From a virus, in the IMG/VR virus record IMGVR_UViG_3300019766_000015, positions 1 through 37,338 of that record: a stretch of DNA of 37,338 nucleotides. One strand, given 5' to 3'. Both the position numbers and the translations under genes were made by a program. Each line of letters opens with the position of its first letter. Within the stretch, counting starts at the first letter, position 1. This document shows positions 1 to 9,311 of this stretch, piece after piece. The notes beneath the pieces were generated by a model. The model saw only the letters and a program-made list of their open reading frames with translations. It was not told the DNA's origin and searched no databases.

Positions 1-2240
1 ACACATTTGATAACTGCAGTGCTTCCGGATATAGAAGTTTCAATTCTTGTATTTCCCGTTGTTGGCTGTAAAACATTGGGAATTTTTACGTTGTCTCTAT
101 CTAAAACAGAAGACATGAAGCCGATTACTGGACCATCCTTTTCTCTTAATGTTAGCTCAAACCACTCATTTAAAAACGCAGTCGCGTGCGTTATTGTAAT
201 TTGAGCCGTGATTAATGGATTTTGAGGGTCTACAGCAATTCCAGTTATAGGAGTTCCGTCGGAAAGAAATAGCTGTACATCATACGTAAAATTAGGATCA
301 TCATTAAATGGCCGCGTCTTTACGTTGTATTCCTGGTAATCATCGACATCATTTATTCGAGGGTAGTAACCTATAAATAATTGCCAATCTCCATCTGTAA
401 ATCTTGCCCAATTTTGGTTTTTACCATTATTAGGAAGGGAAGGGTTATAAAAATAATCTGGGATTCCGTTGTTTGCGATCCATGATTCTATTCGGGAAAT
501 AAAGCCATATTCCAATTCCATTCCATACTCCGTGGCAGAATCAAGGTTTACTGACCTTTTTAAGGATATGTGATTTCTGTCCGATGCCACTGGAAGCAAA
601 GCACTCCTTTCAATTGTTTTATTATATTCATGCACCCCATTGATATATACACCATCTGAAGTGTCTGCGAAATCAAAGAAATTATCCTCAAGCGTCTCCT
701 CTTCAAGTGTTACATCATTTTTAATAAATACCCTCGTTCTCACGCCCTCGTAAATAGTGTTCTTTTGAAGTGTGAATCTAGATGTATATAACAGATCATC
801 TCCTGTAGTTGTATTGGAAGTGGTGTTTGTTGTGATGTCATTTCCTGCGTGATCGTAAAGAAACTCATTAAAAACACCTGCGAACTGAATACCTAAAGTT
901 GGCGCATCAATCACGTCTTCGTCATATAGTTTAATGTGTGCACGATTGGACACATTAGCACTCAGCAAGTGGTTTGATAATGCCGCGTGAATTGTGATTC
1001 TTCTATCATCAATAGGAATAGGGTCGTTAACATTTTCAAAGAAATCAATCATGTTAACGGGGATAACTTTTCCCGTTACAGTAACATTGGTTGCGCTTAC
1101 CTCAAATTGAATGTCTGTTAAATCAAATCTTGAGCCGTCAGAAGTTAATCCTTGATAAACCGTAGCATCTGGAGTTAAAGAGTGGTTAAATATTGTATTT
1201 GGAATATTCCACTTCAACATCTCACCAAGCAAAAATGGTTTATCTTGATATCTTGCCGCATCTCTTGGTCTCCATGTCAATCCTATCTGAAACTTTGAAA
1301 GCGTTTGACTTTGATCTGTCGCGGAGATGACAGCGGTAAAAGTGGAAGGATTTGAAAAGTCTACTCCATCGATAGGATTTCCTAAATAATCCGCATGAGA
1401 AATGGAAGAAAGCTCGTATTGATTATTTCCATTGGCAAAGTTTTGGTTGTATGCGGCAATATTGCCTGTAGTGATTGGACTGTCTACCGATTGTACACCA
1501 TCAAGATTTCCACTCTCTGTATAATTTCTTATCGAGTGAAATGGTGATAACTCGTATTCCGGTTCTTCAAATCCATCTTGAATCACACCCCACTGATTAA
1601 ACGAGTAGTCTATTTTGTAGAAGCGCGAAATCCCTCTAACTCCTCCAACTGACTCAAGGGTTAACGTTACATCATATACATGTCCACCGGACTTGTACTG
1701 GCCAACTTGTATCATTGGAGTTGGAACTCCAACAGCTAAAGAGCCGATATTATCTACTCTGAATAAGTTTGTGTTTCCATCAATAACCGAGTTTTCAGAA
1801 GGTGTGTCTGTTGGAGCGAGGTTAAAAACAAATTCCACTGACTCAGGGGCTTGATTTAATGAGATTCTCATTCCTGACAAAGCTCCACTTGGAAATGTAG
1901 CCGTATCAAATGGAGAAGGCAGTGGAGCACTCATATAAAAGGTATCACCCACTACTTCGGTTATTTGGCGGACGTATAAACTTGAACTACCTCCATTACT
2001 AAATTGAATGGTGATATCTATTCCTGGTATTAACGCAATGTAATCAGTCCAATTTCCGGACTGTAAACTACAAGCGAGGCCATTCATAACAAAAGGACTT
2101 GACGCTCCCGAACCTACATAATACTCATTTTCGTAGCGCACAAACGCAGACACCTTTCCGAGTGCATCTTCTTGCAAGAAGGATAACTGCGTTCCTGAGT
2201 AAGCATTTGTATATTTTCTTTCAATTATATTACAGGCCAT
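1..2240 (-). CDS. Large tail protein, 3' end outside window (partial)
   Basis: The minus frame is open from an ATG at 2240 to the window edge, giving at least 746 residues with no stop. It begins MACNIIERKY. The visible protein is rich in Asn, Thr, Ser and aromatic residues, with alternating hydrophobic patterns typical of beta-structured tail proteins. I see no transmembrane helix or catalytic motif. Its ATG lies inside the last codons of the preceding 74-aa gene (AATGGCCTGTAA), so it is translationally coupled. Its place after tape measure and baseplate genes suggests a distal tail, fibre or receptor-binding protein. That role is inferred from position and composition only, because I do not recognise the family. 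Confidence 0.8.
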   Translation of the reverse strand, partial: MACNIIERKYTNAYSGTQLSFLQEDALGKVSAFVRYENEYYVGSGASSPFVMNGLACSLQSGNWTDYIALIPGIDITIQFSNGGSSSLYVRQITEVVGDTFYMSAPLPSPFDTATFPSGALSGMRISLNQAPESVEFVFNLAPTDTPSENSVIDGNTNLFRVDNIGSLAVGVPTPMIQVGQYKSGGHVYDVTLTLESVGGVRGISRFYKIDYSFNQWGVIQDGFEEPEYELSPFHSIRNYTESGNLDGVQSVDSPITTGNIAAYNQNFANGNNQYELSSISHADYLGNPIDGVDFSNPSTFTAVISATDQSQTLSKFQIGLTWRPRDAARYQDKPFLLGEMLKWNIPNTIFNHSLTPDATVYQGLTSDGSRFDLTDIQFEVSATNVTVTGKVIPVNMIDFFENVNDPIPIDDRRITIHAALSNHLLSANVSNRAHIKLYDEDVIDAPTLGIQFAGVFNEFLYDHAGNDITTNTTSNTTTGDDLLYTSRFTLQKNTIYEGVRTRVFIKNDVTLEEETLEDNFFDFADTSDGVYINGVHEYNKTIERSALLPVASDRNHISLKRSVNLDSATEYGMELEYGFISRIESWIANNGIPDYFYNPSLPNNGKNQNWARFTDGDWQLFIGYYPRINDVDDYQEYNVKTRPFNDDPNFTYDVQLFLSDGTPITGIAVDPQNPLITAQITITHATAFLNEWFELTLREKDGPVIGFMSSVLDRDNVKIPNVLQPTTGNTRIETSISGSTAVIKC

Positions 2241-2454
2241 TGTTTGTCGTTTTTTCGCGTTTATTTTGCAATTCAAGTAGTCTTCGTTGCATGTCTTGAG
2301 GTCCTTTATTGTTCTTTAAAATGGAAAGAACCTCATTACCATCACTTAATTGATCTTTTGGCGTTATGGGATCCGCAGCCATTTTTGACATCAACTGCTC
2401 AAAACTCTGAACATACCTAGTTGTCATTTCTTGAAGTAATTTTTTGTTATCCAT
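2230..2454 (-). CDS. Small tail-region protein, 74 aa
   Basis: A hydrophilic, helix-prone protein that starts MDNKKLLQEM and has a Gln/Lys/Arg-rich C-terminus. A longer reading to 2508 is possible, but the ATG at 2454 overlaps the stop of the upstream baseplate gene by 8 nt (CATGGATAA), matching the coupling seen throughout this operon. Its own end overlaps the next tail gene by 11 nt. Small proteins in this position are often tail assembly or connector factors, but I do not recognise the family. Confidence 0.72.
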   Translation of the reverse strand: MDNKKLLQEMTTRYVQSFEQLMSKMAADPITPKDQLSDGNEVLSILKNNKGPQDMQRRLLELQNKREKTTNNGL

Positions 2455-4135
2455 GGAGTAGTATTGTTTCTGTTTTTGATTTTTCTGAAGCATCGATTGA
2501 ATATTCAATAGTCATTGTTGTGTCACTAGGCAACCAGCTGTACTTCGATACTTTTAATTGCGTATTAAATTCATCATTCACGTAGTATGAATTAAGTAAT
2601 TTCTTAAACTGCTCGATGGAAAAAGGCACTTCACACTCTTCAATGGCGCGGAAGTTTTCTTTTACTTGATTTTGCGTGTGGTTCTTTTGATAGATCGCTT
2701 TTGCGCCTATCTTATCAATGTAGTTTGCTGTTTGCTTCCCTCCTACACTCCAGATAAGCTTTGTTTTCACAAAATGATCATCTGATATAATCAGCTCTCC
2801 GATACTCCCCGTAATTTCCCCAGACAAGTTCGAATTTCCTCCAAACCCATTGATAACAATATCAATGACACTTGCAACGATGTACGCTTGCTGCTCAAAA
2901 TACGATAGATTATCCTTTCTTTTACCTAAAACGAAAGGAATTTCTATATTTTCCGAACCTTCAATATCCACAAGATCCAAGTCAGAACTCCCGATATATT
3001 TAGTTCCATAATCCGCGCGAACGCCTTTTATTTTGTCTAGTGTATATCTGTCCGAACTGTCTACATCATAACTGATAAGCTTGTGCGACCATCCTTCATC
3101 GAAATTAAACCCTTTTCTGTTTACAAGTTTCTCTTGATCGTTTAATGTAGTTTGAATCGTTTGAGTGGGTTGATTTTTGAAAAACTCATCACTTTCAATG
3201 TGAAGAACATTTCCGATAATCATCATGCGCGCATCAAACATTGTCTTAACGGCTTGTATAGCTTTTCCGACAGTTGGAATAGTATCTAACGAACTAGGGT
3301 ATTTGCCGTTGAAATAATCGGTACCGTTAAACACATCCCCGAGAACAGATTGGTTTGTCTCTTGAAGAGGCACCGCGATAACCCCCATGTTTGAATATGA
3401 ACTTAAAAGGTTCGAACTCAAGGTATAGCCAAGGTGTTCAACTCCCAACCTTACCAAGTTGTATAATTTGTTTTCGTACAGGTACCTCTTTTTAGGGAAG
3501 TAAACACGAAAGGTCTTCTTTGTTGTGATTATCCACGCGGCAATCATTAAGGCTGTATGAATAGCCTCAGTAATTAATTGAGCTGCTGACTCCGCGAACC
3601 CTGAAGCACCTCCAAGGATAGAAGATATAGCATTTGCAATGGCTCTAATCTTATCGTAAAGAGCGAGTGTCAAACTCACCTCTTGAATAAAGAGCGTTAT
3701 CAATAAACTTCCAGGGTTTGGATCAACAACACGATACGGAATATTGGAAGCTCCTGTAATTGCTTTCTTTAGATTAACTTGATCCCAATTTGTTCCATTT
3801 GCACGTTTCATTAAGCGGCCTAACCCATACCGCTTTTCAATTCCAATAGTGATATAATCATCCTCCTCTTGATATGTCTTCTTAGGAGAAAGAACAAACT
3901 CCTCTTCGATAGTTTCTATTTTTATCAAAATTGGAATAGCTGCCTGCAGACCTATATTGTTCTGGATGCTTAATATCAAAGATTTTCCTTCTCTGGCAAA
4001 CGTTAAAGAATCAACCGTTAATTCAAGTTCTGAAAAATCCGTTGTGAGATCAATTGTAACACCGATAGCTTCCTTTCCTTCAGGAAAAACCTCTTTGTTT
4101 TCAATAAAATACTGTATTTCTGTAAATTCTGACAT
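2447..4135 (-). CDS. Probable tail baseplate/distal tail protein, 562 aa
   Basis: This is the first gene after the tape measure, where siphophages encode distal tail and baseplate hub proteins. The N-terminus (MSEFTEIQYF) reads as beta-rich. Residues about 145-215 form a hydrophobic, Ala/Ile-rich stretch that could be one or two membrane-active or buried helices, including a long Ala/Ile/Leu run near 190-205. The remainder alternates polar and beta-strand-like segments. The ATG lies 4 nt after the tape-measure stop at 4140. The role rests on gene order, and no enzymatic motif is visible. A hub that interacts with the host membrane would fit the hydrophobic segment, but that is speculation. 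Confidence 0.72.
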   Translation of the reverse strand: MSEFTEIQYFIENKEVFPEGKEAIGVTIDLTTDFSELELTVDSLTFAREGKSLILSIQNNIGLQAAIPILIKIETIEEEFVLSPKKTYQEEDDYITIGIEKRYGLGRLMKRANGTNWDQVNLKKAITGASNIPYRVVDPNPGSLLITLFIQEVSLTLALYDKIRAIANAISSILGGASGFAESAAQLITEAIHTALMIAAWIITTKKTFRVYFPKKRYLYENKLYNLVRLGVEHLGYTLSSNLLSSYSNMGVIAVPLQETNQSVLGDVFNGTDYFNGKYPSSLDTIPTVGKAIQAVKTMFDARMMIIGNVLHIESDEFFKNQPTQTIQTTLNDQEKLVNRKGFNFDEGWSHKLISYDVDSSDRYTLDKIKGVRADYGTKYIGSSDLDLVDIEGSENIEIPFVLGKRKDNLSYFEQQAYIVASVIDIVINGFGGNSNLSGEITGSIGELIISDDHFVKTKLIWSVGGKQTANYIDKIGAKAIYQKNHTQNQVKENFRAIEECEVPFSIEQFKKLLNSYYVNDEFNTQLKVSKYSWLPSDTTMTIEYSIDASEKSKTETILLHG

Positions 4136-4139
4136 AATA

Positions 4140-7100
4140 TCACGCTTTAGTTCTTCCTAATCTTGATCCTCCATCTTTTCGAGAATTCACGTAATGCTTT
4201 TCGTTGCCGTATCTATCCTTATGGATAAACGCGATTAGTTCATGCCCCATTTTTGCGGTATCGTTTTCTGGAAAAACGATTGATTTTATAGCTTTCTCAA
4301 TTCTTTCATTGCTATCATTTACAGCATCCAACTTTTTAATCATTCGATCATCGTTGAAATGATACTGCTTTATCTGAGGTGTTTGTAAGGCTTGCTGAAC
4401 CGAAAGCTGATTTATCATTTCGGGAGTTAACCCTTCACCATTTTCAACCGGCGCATACTTTGTTACCAAATCAACAACCGACTCGTTACTCATTCCTTTC
4501 AACTTCTTATTCCCTTCTGCGTTGATAACACGCTCGTTCGCATGCGTAACACCTGTAACTGCCCCGTACTGATCGCTAAACATTCCTACGCTACCTGTAT
4601 CTTCCGCTCCATGGAAAAACTTTGGTAAAGAACCGAGTATCAATTGCAAAGCTCCCGCAGACAAAGAGGCTTCTCCTAATGCTTGAGGAACTGTTTTTCC
4701 TTCTCCTAAAGCATTATTAAAAGCCAAAATTGCAGAAGTTGCGAATTCAACGGCTTGCTTTTGCTTTTCTAAACGTATCTTTTCAGCGTTGGCCGCTTGA
4801 ATTTTTTCTTCCTGCAGAGCGATTGATTGATCGTTTTCAAGAATACCCCTTTCGGCATTTGCTTGAATTTCATCCTTCAATCTTTTATCAGCTTCAGCAA
4901 CTCTTTCTGTCGCTTCAATCTGCTTTTCATTAAACGCTTCGTAAGCTTCCAGCCCTGCTTTTATCCACTTATCTCTATTATCTGCCCTTTCCTTTAGTTG
5001 CTGTTTCTCTCTTTCAATCCTTTCCTCTTCAAGTCGATCAAGCTCTTCTTGTGCTGCTCTCTCCGCTTCAATTCTACGTGAGTCGTAATCTTCTTGTGCA
5101 AGCTCAATTTCTTTTAAGCCATCCTTCTTTTTCTGAACAATATCATTTTCTAGTTTTTGCAGTTCGATATTTCTTCTCGTTTCTGCAAGCTTGAATCTTT
5201 CTTGAACTTCCTCTCTACTCCCTCCTAGATCAACAGCCGCCTGAATCTCCTCTTCGTATTGCCGCTCAATCATCTCCTGTCTTAATTTATCTTCTTTATC
5301 GATGTAAGACATGTATGCGTCTGTTCTGATCTCTCCTTTTTTATTCGCTAAATCGACCGCACTTTGAAGTTCAGATTCTTGAGATTTCTCGATACCTTCA
5401 AGTAGGCTGTCATCAATCAATTCCTGACGTTCTTTTTCTATGTCGGAAACACTTTTTAATTGATCGGCTAAATCCTTATATGATTTAGCGGCTTTTTTAG
5501 CCTCTTTACCTCCGTTTGCTGTTGATTTATTTGTTTCGTTTTGCTCGATTGACAATTCAAATGACGCGTCCTTTGCATCATCAAGAGCCTTAGAATATTG
5601 CGGTAGCTGAGTGTTGACCCCTTTTATATTAGCCTCTAATTGGGCTACTCCGTCATAGACAGATTCTGCACTAATATTGCCTAGGAAATTCTCTTGAAAA
5701 ACACCCAATCTTTTTGTTATCTCTTCAAACTCTTTCAGTTGATCCGTTCTCGGTAAAGCTTGTCCATTTGTAACTTTTATCTTTTCTAGAAATGCTATCT
5801 GCTCTTTGTACACTCTTCTTCTAGATAAAGCTTGTTCGATTTCTTTTTGAAAATCTTCTTCTTTGGCTTTTGAAGAAGATTTTAATATTGCATCAAATTG
5901 CTTTTGTGTTATCTCTTCTTTTGAAAGAGCTAAACGTGCATCGTCAATAACTTTCTTTCTTCTTTTTTCAATGCTCTCAATTCTGGAGATAGCCTTTTCG
6001 TTACCGATTTCAATTTGCTTATCAAGCCTAGCCAAATCCTCACGAGCTTGAGCTGCACCTGAAGCCATGTCCCAAAAAGCAGAAGCCATTTCAAGAACGA
6101 GTTCGATAGCTACAGAAAAACCAATTCCCTTTAAAGCTTTTCCAATATTCTTTAATCCAGAAATTGCACCTTTCCCTCCTTTAGTCATTTCCTTAAATCC
6201 AGAAACCACCTTTTTTAGACTTTTACCAAACTTCCCGTTTAGAGCATTTAGAACCTTTATTCTAGTCTGATAAATAACAAAGAAAGTAAGTAGTTTTCCA
6301 CCTACAGAAACAATGGTACCAAGATTTTCCGCAAGGAACTTTAAGGCGTTTTTCAGTCTCAAAGTCACTCCTGCGGACTTGTCAAATTCGATGATGTACT
6401 CTTGAAACTTCTTCGTTGCTTTCGAAAAAGTAGCGGAAAGCGTGTCGTTTTTCGTGTTAAACTCCTCTGTAATGGAAAGATTATCATCTATTGCTTTAGC
6501 GTTAATCTCCTGTAATTCGGTAAGGCGTTCAGTTTTATTTGTAAGTAATCCAACGATCGATGTCGCTCTTGCGCTTTCAACACCGTAAGATTCGAGTATT
6601 TTTGTAAGGTTAAAAAGCCCCTTTTCATTGTTTTTCGCTCCACTAGCAACAAGTTTTAAGGCTTCAATAGGCGCTTCTTCTGCTATCTTCTTGAACTCTT
6701 CAGGTGTTTTTCCAGCAATGGAAGAGAACTTTTCAAAGTTATTCGCTAAAGAAGGAAGTAGTTTGTTTAACGTTGTAGAAGCAACTTCGATAGATTGACC
6801 TCCCTCGTCAAAGAACGCTCCCAAAGCTTGAACATCAGAAAGCTTTAAAACTTCGGAGAACCCAGCCATTCTATTTGTAAAATCAAGTATTGCGGGTGCT
6901 CCCGCTTTACTTTCAGCGGAAAGAGTGTTTATACCAGAACCCACCTTTTCAATCGCTTCAGCAATACCAAATTCCGCTTCTAAACCAAAGTTTGACGCGA
7001 TTTTCCCAAGATTCGTAGATATCTCATCCGCTGAACCTTCCAAGTCATCACCTAACGCAACGAATACCTTATCGGCCGCCTCTGCAAATCCTTTTAAATT

Positions 7101-8069
7101 GGCAACACCTGTTATTCCTAATCGACCTCCAGCCTCAACGAGCTCTTGAAGATTGGTGATTGAAGTTTTTGTATCTATCTTGAATAGATCTTCCGAAATT
7201 AAACGAGCATCCTTATCTTCTAACCCTGTAGTTTTTCGAATGTCAGCAACCTTTTCATCGAACTCTTCCAGAACCTCAATTGACTCTCGAACCGTTGAAA
7301 CAATACCAATTCCAGCACCTACACGAAGAATTGTAGCTCTTGCAGACTCCCAAGCTTTCCCGTATCTCCCGACATCTCTTTTCCCGTTTCTGGCCTCTTC
7401 GTTAATCTTTCGAAGGCGATCATCAAGAAGCTTAAATGTTCCAGCGGCTTTCCTTGCTTGCTTGCTGTTTATGCCGTACTGAGCGGCCAATCTTTTAAAC
7501 CTCGCTTCAGCAGAATTAACTTGTCTCTCAAGGCCTTTGAACGCACTCTTTTCGTTAATTAACGCTTTTCTTGATTTGATTGAGTTATTTATAGCTTTTT
7601 GATGCTCCCTCGCTAATGCTTCTCTGTCTCTTTTTTCCGATTTAAGATCTTGAGACTTCTCCTTTGCTATCTTCCTGTTCTGAACGCGAATCCTTTCCTG
7701 CTCCCTCGCCAGTTGTGTCTCTGTTCTTAGTTTTTTCTGAAGAAGCGCTTCACTTTCTTTTTCCTTTTGTACAAGGATCTTATTTAACTTAGCCTCCTCC
7801 TGCTTTACTTTGATTGAGTTATTTATATTGCTATTTATCTTAGCTCTTAAATCAGCTTGTTTTTTGAGATCAGCAAGCGTTTTTGGATCGGAGGATAAAT
7901 CATCTTTTAATTCTTTGGCACTCGAAGCAATTACCTTGTATGTTTCTTCAAGGTTGTTTAATTCTGTTCGAATTTCAGCTACTACATTCTTTGAGTTCTC
8001 AAACTCTTTGTTCAGGTCTTTATAGGCCTTTTCCAAGTCCCCTACCGCTCTTACTCTTTCATCAGCCAT
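4140..8069 (-). CDS. Tail tape measure protein, 1309 aa
   Basis: This is the longest gene of the window and sits directly after the tail-chaperone candidates, as expected for a tape measure protein. Residues 1 to about 240 are a Lys/Glu-rich coiled coil. Residues about 245-480 resemble the TP901-type phage minor tail domain (VGAGIGIVST, then LGITGVANLKGFAEAADK and the Ala/Gly-rich segments after it). Hydrophobic helices lie near 576-600 and 648-673. A second long Glu/Arg-rich coiled coil covers roughly 860-1120. In known siphophages about 0.15 nm of tail is specified per residue, so a tail near 200 nm would be predicted. The ATG overlaps the previous stop by 8 nt. Confidence 0.93.
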   Translation of the reverse strand: MADERVRAVGDLEKAYKDLNKEFENSKNVVAEIRTELNNLEETYKVIASSAKELKDDLSSDPKTLADLKKQADLRAKINSNINNSIKVKQEEAKLNKILVQKEKESEALLQKKLRTETQLAREQERIRVQNRKIAKEKSQDLKSEKRDREALAREHQKAINNSIKSRKALINEKSAFKGLERQVNSAEARFKRLAAQYGINSKQARKAAGTFKLLDDRLRKINEEARNGKRDVGRYGKAWESARATILRVGAGIGIVSTVRESIEVLEEFDEKVADIRKTTGLEDKDARLISEDLFKIDTKTSITNLQELVEAGGRLGITGVANLKGFAEAADKVFVALGDDLEGSADEISTNLGKIASNFGLEAEFGIAEAIEKVGSGINTLSAESKAGAPAILDFTNRMAGFSEVLKLSDVQALGAFFDEGGQSIEVASTTLNKLLPSLANNFEKFSSIAGKTPEEFKKIAEEAPIEALKLVASGAKNNEKGLFNLTKILESYGVESARATSIVGLLTNKTERLTELQEINAKAIDDNLSITEEFNTKNDTLSATFSKATKKFQEYIIEFDKSAGVTLRLKNALKFLAENLGTIVSVGGKLLTFFVIYQTRIKVLNALNGKFGKSLKKVVSGFKEMTKGGKGAISGLKNIGKALKGIGFSVAIELVLEMASAFWDMASGAAQAREDLARLDKQIEIGNEKAISRIESIEKRRKKVIDDARLALSKEEITQKQFDAILKSSSKAKEEDFQKEIEQALSRRRVYKEQIAFLEKIKVTNGQALPRTDQLKEFEEITKRLGVFQENFLGNISAESVYDGVAQLEANIKGVNTQLPQYSKALDDAKDASFELSIEQNETNKSTANGGKEAKKAAKSYKDLADQLKSVSDIEKERQELIDDSLLEGIEKSQESELQSAVDLANKKGEIRTDAYMSYIDKEDKLRQEMIERQYEEEIQAAVDLGGSREEVQERFKLAETRRNIELQKLENDIVQKKKDGLKEIELAQEDYDSRRIEAERAAQEELDRLEEERIEREKQQLKERADNRDKWIKAGLEAYEAFNEKQIEATERVAEADKRLKDEIQANAERGILENDQSIALQEEKIQAANAEKIRLEKQKQAVEFATSAILAFNNALGEGKTVPQALGEASLSAGALQLILGSLPKFFHGAEDTGSVGMFSDQYGAVTGVTHANERVINAEGNKKLKGMSNESVVDLVTKYAPVENGEGLTPEMINQLSVQQALQTPQIKQYHFNDDRMIKKLDAVNDSNERIEKAIKSIVFPENDTAKMGHELIAFIHKDRYGNEKHYVNSRKDGGSRLGRTKA

Positions 8070-8565
8070 TGCCTATACTGTTTTTTCTTTGCCTCGCAGC
8101 TAACTGTTCCATTTTTTCGGTGTACATCTCTTGTAGCTTGTGAAACTTGAATACCGTTATCTTGTCTTCATCGATTTCAAAACCTCGATCATTCTCCAGG
8201 AGAATAATTGTTTTGTCGATATCTGTAATTTTCTGATTGTTGATTTCGCCCAAAAGCTGTTGGATTTCAAACTCCCAACGCCTAACGTCATTCAATGCAA
8301 TTCTGTTCCCGTCTATTTCAGCAGAAACACGCGCTTTCATCAATTTGTTTTGATAAGAATTTAAGAGGATGGCTTTTTCATTTAATCCAAAATAGCGCAC
8401 GAAATCTTCCTGAAGCTCTTGAACCGCAGCGTGATCTTCTTTCCTTATAGGTGTCGATTTACCGTCCGGATCATAATTTACCCGCGAAAATCTTGCGTCA
8501 TTACCGACACATCTCCATGAAGAGAGAGGCATCTTTTTTATCGTTCTATAGTGTTCTATTGACAT
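8062..8565 (-). CDS. Candidate tail assembly chaperone (downstream member), 167 aa
   Basis: A mostly helical, charged protein between tail-tube and tape-measure genes. In lambda-like tails this slot holds two overlapping chaperone reading frames (G and GT). Here the ATG at 8565 lies inside the upstream gene and overlaps its end by 20 nt, in another frame. I could not find a clear slippery heptamer in the overlap, and this gene has its own ATG, so coupled reinitiation is more likely than frameshift fusion. The end overlaps the tape measure start by 8 nt. The chaperone role is inferred from position and overlap. Confidence 0.72.
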   Translation of the reverse strand: MSIEHYRTIKKMPLSSWRCVGNDARFSRVNYDPDGKSTPIRKEDHAAVQELQEDFVRYFGLNEKAILLNSYQNKLMKARVSAEIDGNRIALNDVRRWEFEIQQLLGEINNQKITDIDKTIILLENDRGFEIDEDKITVFKFHKLQEMYTEKMEQLAARQRKNSIGNG

Positions 8566-8995
8566 ATTCTTCGTGATTCTTTCGGATTAATTCAAATACT
8601 ATTTTCTCGTGTTCTTTTGTGAGCTTCATGTGTTGATCGGAAAAACCCAACTCAGCGGTTAATTCCTGAAAGCGATCTTCATCCTTTAAGATCTCCCACC
8701 CATTAGTAGTTATTACCACACCTACGCTTTCCAGATATTGCCCTGTTTGTTCGAAGCTTACATGATCTGTTTGTAGGCCTAACTCTGAACGAACAGCAAC
8801 GGTAAATGCTGTATACTCCCCTAGATCAAATCCATCACCGTCAATTCCTTCCCCGTCATTTCCTAACTGCTTCTTTGTGATTAAGTGAATTATCAAGTCC
8901 TGAACTTCAGTGTCAACAGCTTCTATCCACGCTCTATCAACATCAAACGATGCTAACGATTCAAGAAAATCAACTGTTTTGTCTAAAAAATCCAT
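8546..8995 (-). CDS. Candidate tail assembly chaperone (upstream member), 149 aa
   Basis: An acidic protein starting MDFLDKTVDF, located after the tail-tube genes. An upstream ATG at 9049 would add 18 residues. That extension runs straight through a strong terminator hairpin at 9010-9047, so the ATG at 8995 is preferred. The sequence has a central acidic Gly/Asp segment and helical flanks, which suits a lambda-G-like chaperone that binds the tape measure during tail assembly. The family is not recognised with certainty. Expression is probably reduced relative to the tail tube by the terminator immediately upstream. Confidence 0.7.
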   Translation of the reverse strand: MDFLDKTVDFLESLASFDVDRAWIEAVDTEVQDLIIHLITKKQLGNDGEGIDGDGFDLGEYTAFTVAVRSELGLQTDHVSFEQTGQYLESVGVVITTNGWEILKDEDRFQELTAELGFSDQHMKLTKEHEKIVFELIRKNHEEYVNRTL

Positions 8996-9009
8996 TACTT
9001 CTAAAACAC

Positions 9010-9047
9010 AAAAAGGGAACGACCATAATGCGGCCACTCCCTTTTCC
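9010..9047 (-). terminator. Intrinsic terminator inside the late operon
   Basis: On the minus strand an outer stem AAAAGGGA/TCCCTTTT continues into a G-C/G-U paired inner stem (GTGGCC with GGTCGT), with a 5-7 nt loop and a trailing T run. It lies after the tail tube and 76-aa genes and just before the chaperone/tape-measure genes. Partial termination here would favour tail tube over tape measure transcripts. Confidence 0.7.
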
Positions 9048-9068
9048 ATTAAAAATTTAAGCTTTGGC

Positions 9069-9299
9069 TTAACTCTCCTTTTTGGATTGTTTCGTCGCTG
9101 CCTCTTTTGAGCTTTTTAATTCAGCTCTTTTTGTTGTCTTTACAGAAAACCCATTCGAACGCTTCCAAACAGCGGTGATTGTTGTTTTCGAATACCCCGG
9201 AAAGCGATTTATCGCTTGCTCTTCTGTGATGGATTGAAACGCTTTCGGGTTCCAATTTTCTCCATCCTGATTAATTGTTTCTTGTTTTCTAATCGCCAT
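9069..9299 (-). CDS. Small basic protein after tail tube, 76 aa
   Basis: A 76-residue protein with a Lys/Ser/Thr-rich basic tail (roughly residues 52-76), starting MAIRKQETIN. It is 12 nt downstream of the tail tube gene and is the last gene before the terminator at 9010-9047, so it should be made in the same high amount as the tail tube. A structural or assembly role is possible. I do not recognise the family. The middle segment contains an SITEEQAINRFPGY sequence that may be a small helical fold. Confidence 0.7.
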   Translation of the reverse strand: MAIRKQETINQDGENWNPKAFQSITEEQAINRFPGYSKTTITAVWKRSNGFSVKTTKRAELKSSKEAATKQSKKES

Positions 9300-9311
9300 A
9301 ACTAAATAGTA

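Noticed and set aside
7153-7482. 109-codon plus-strand frame opposite the tape measure gene
   Set aside because: It is a shadow of the long coding sequence, with composition caused by the Lys/Glu codons on the other strand.
8546-8565. Programmed frameshift between the two tail chaperone genes
   Set aside because: I see no XXXYYYZ slippery heptamer in the overlap, and the second gene has its own ATG, so I did not annotate a fusion.
9010-9049. ATG at 9049 as start of the tail chaperone gene
   Set aside because: The 18 extra codons consist of a strong terminator hairpin; the ATG at 8995 is a better start.
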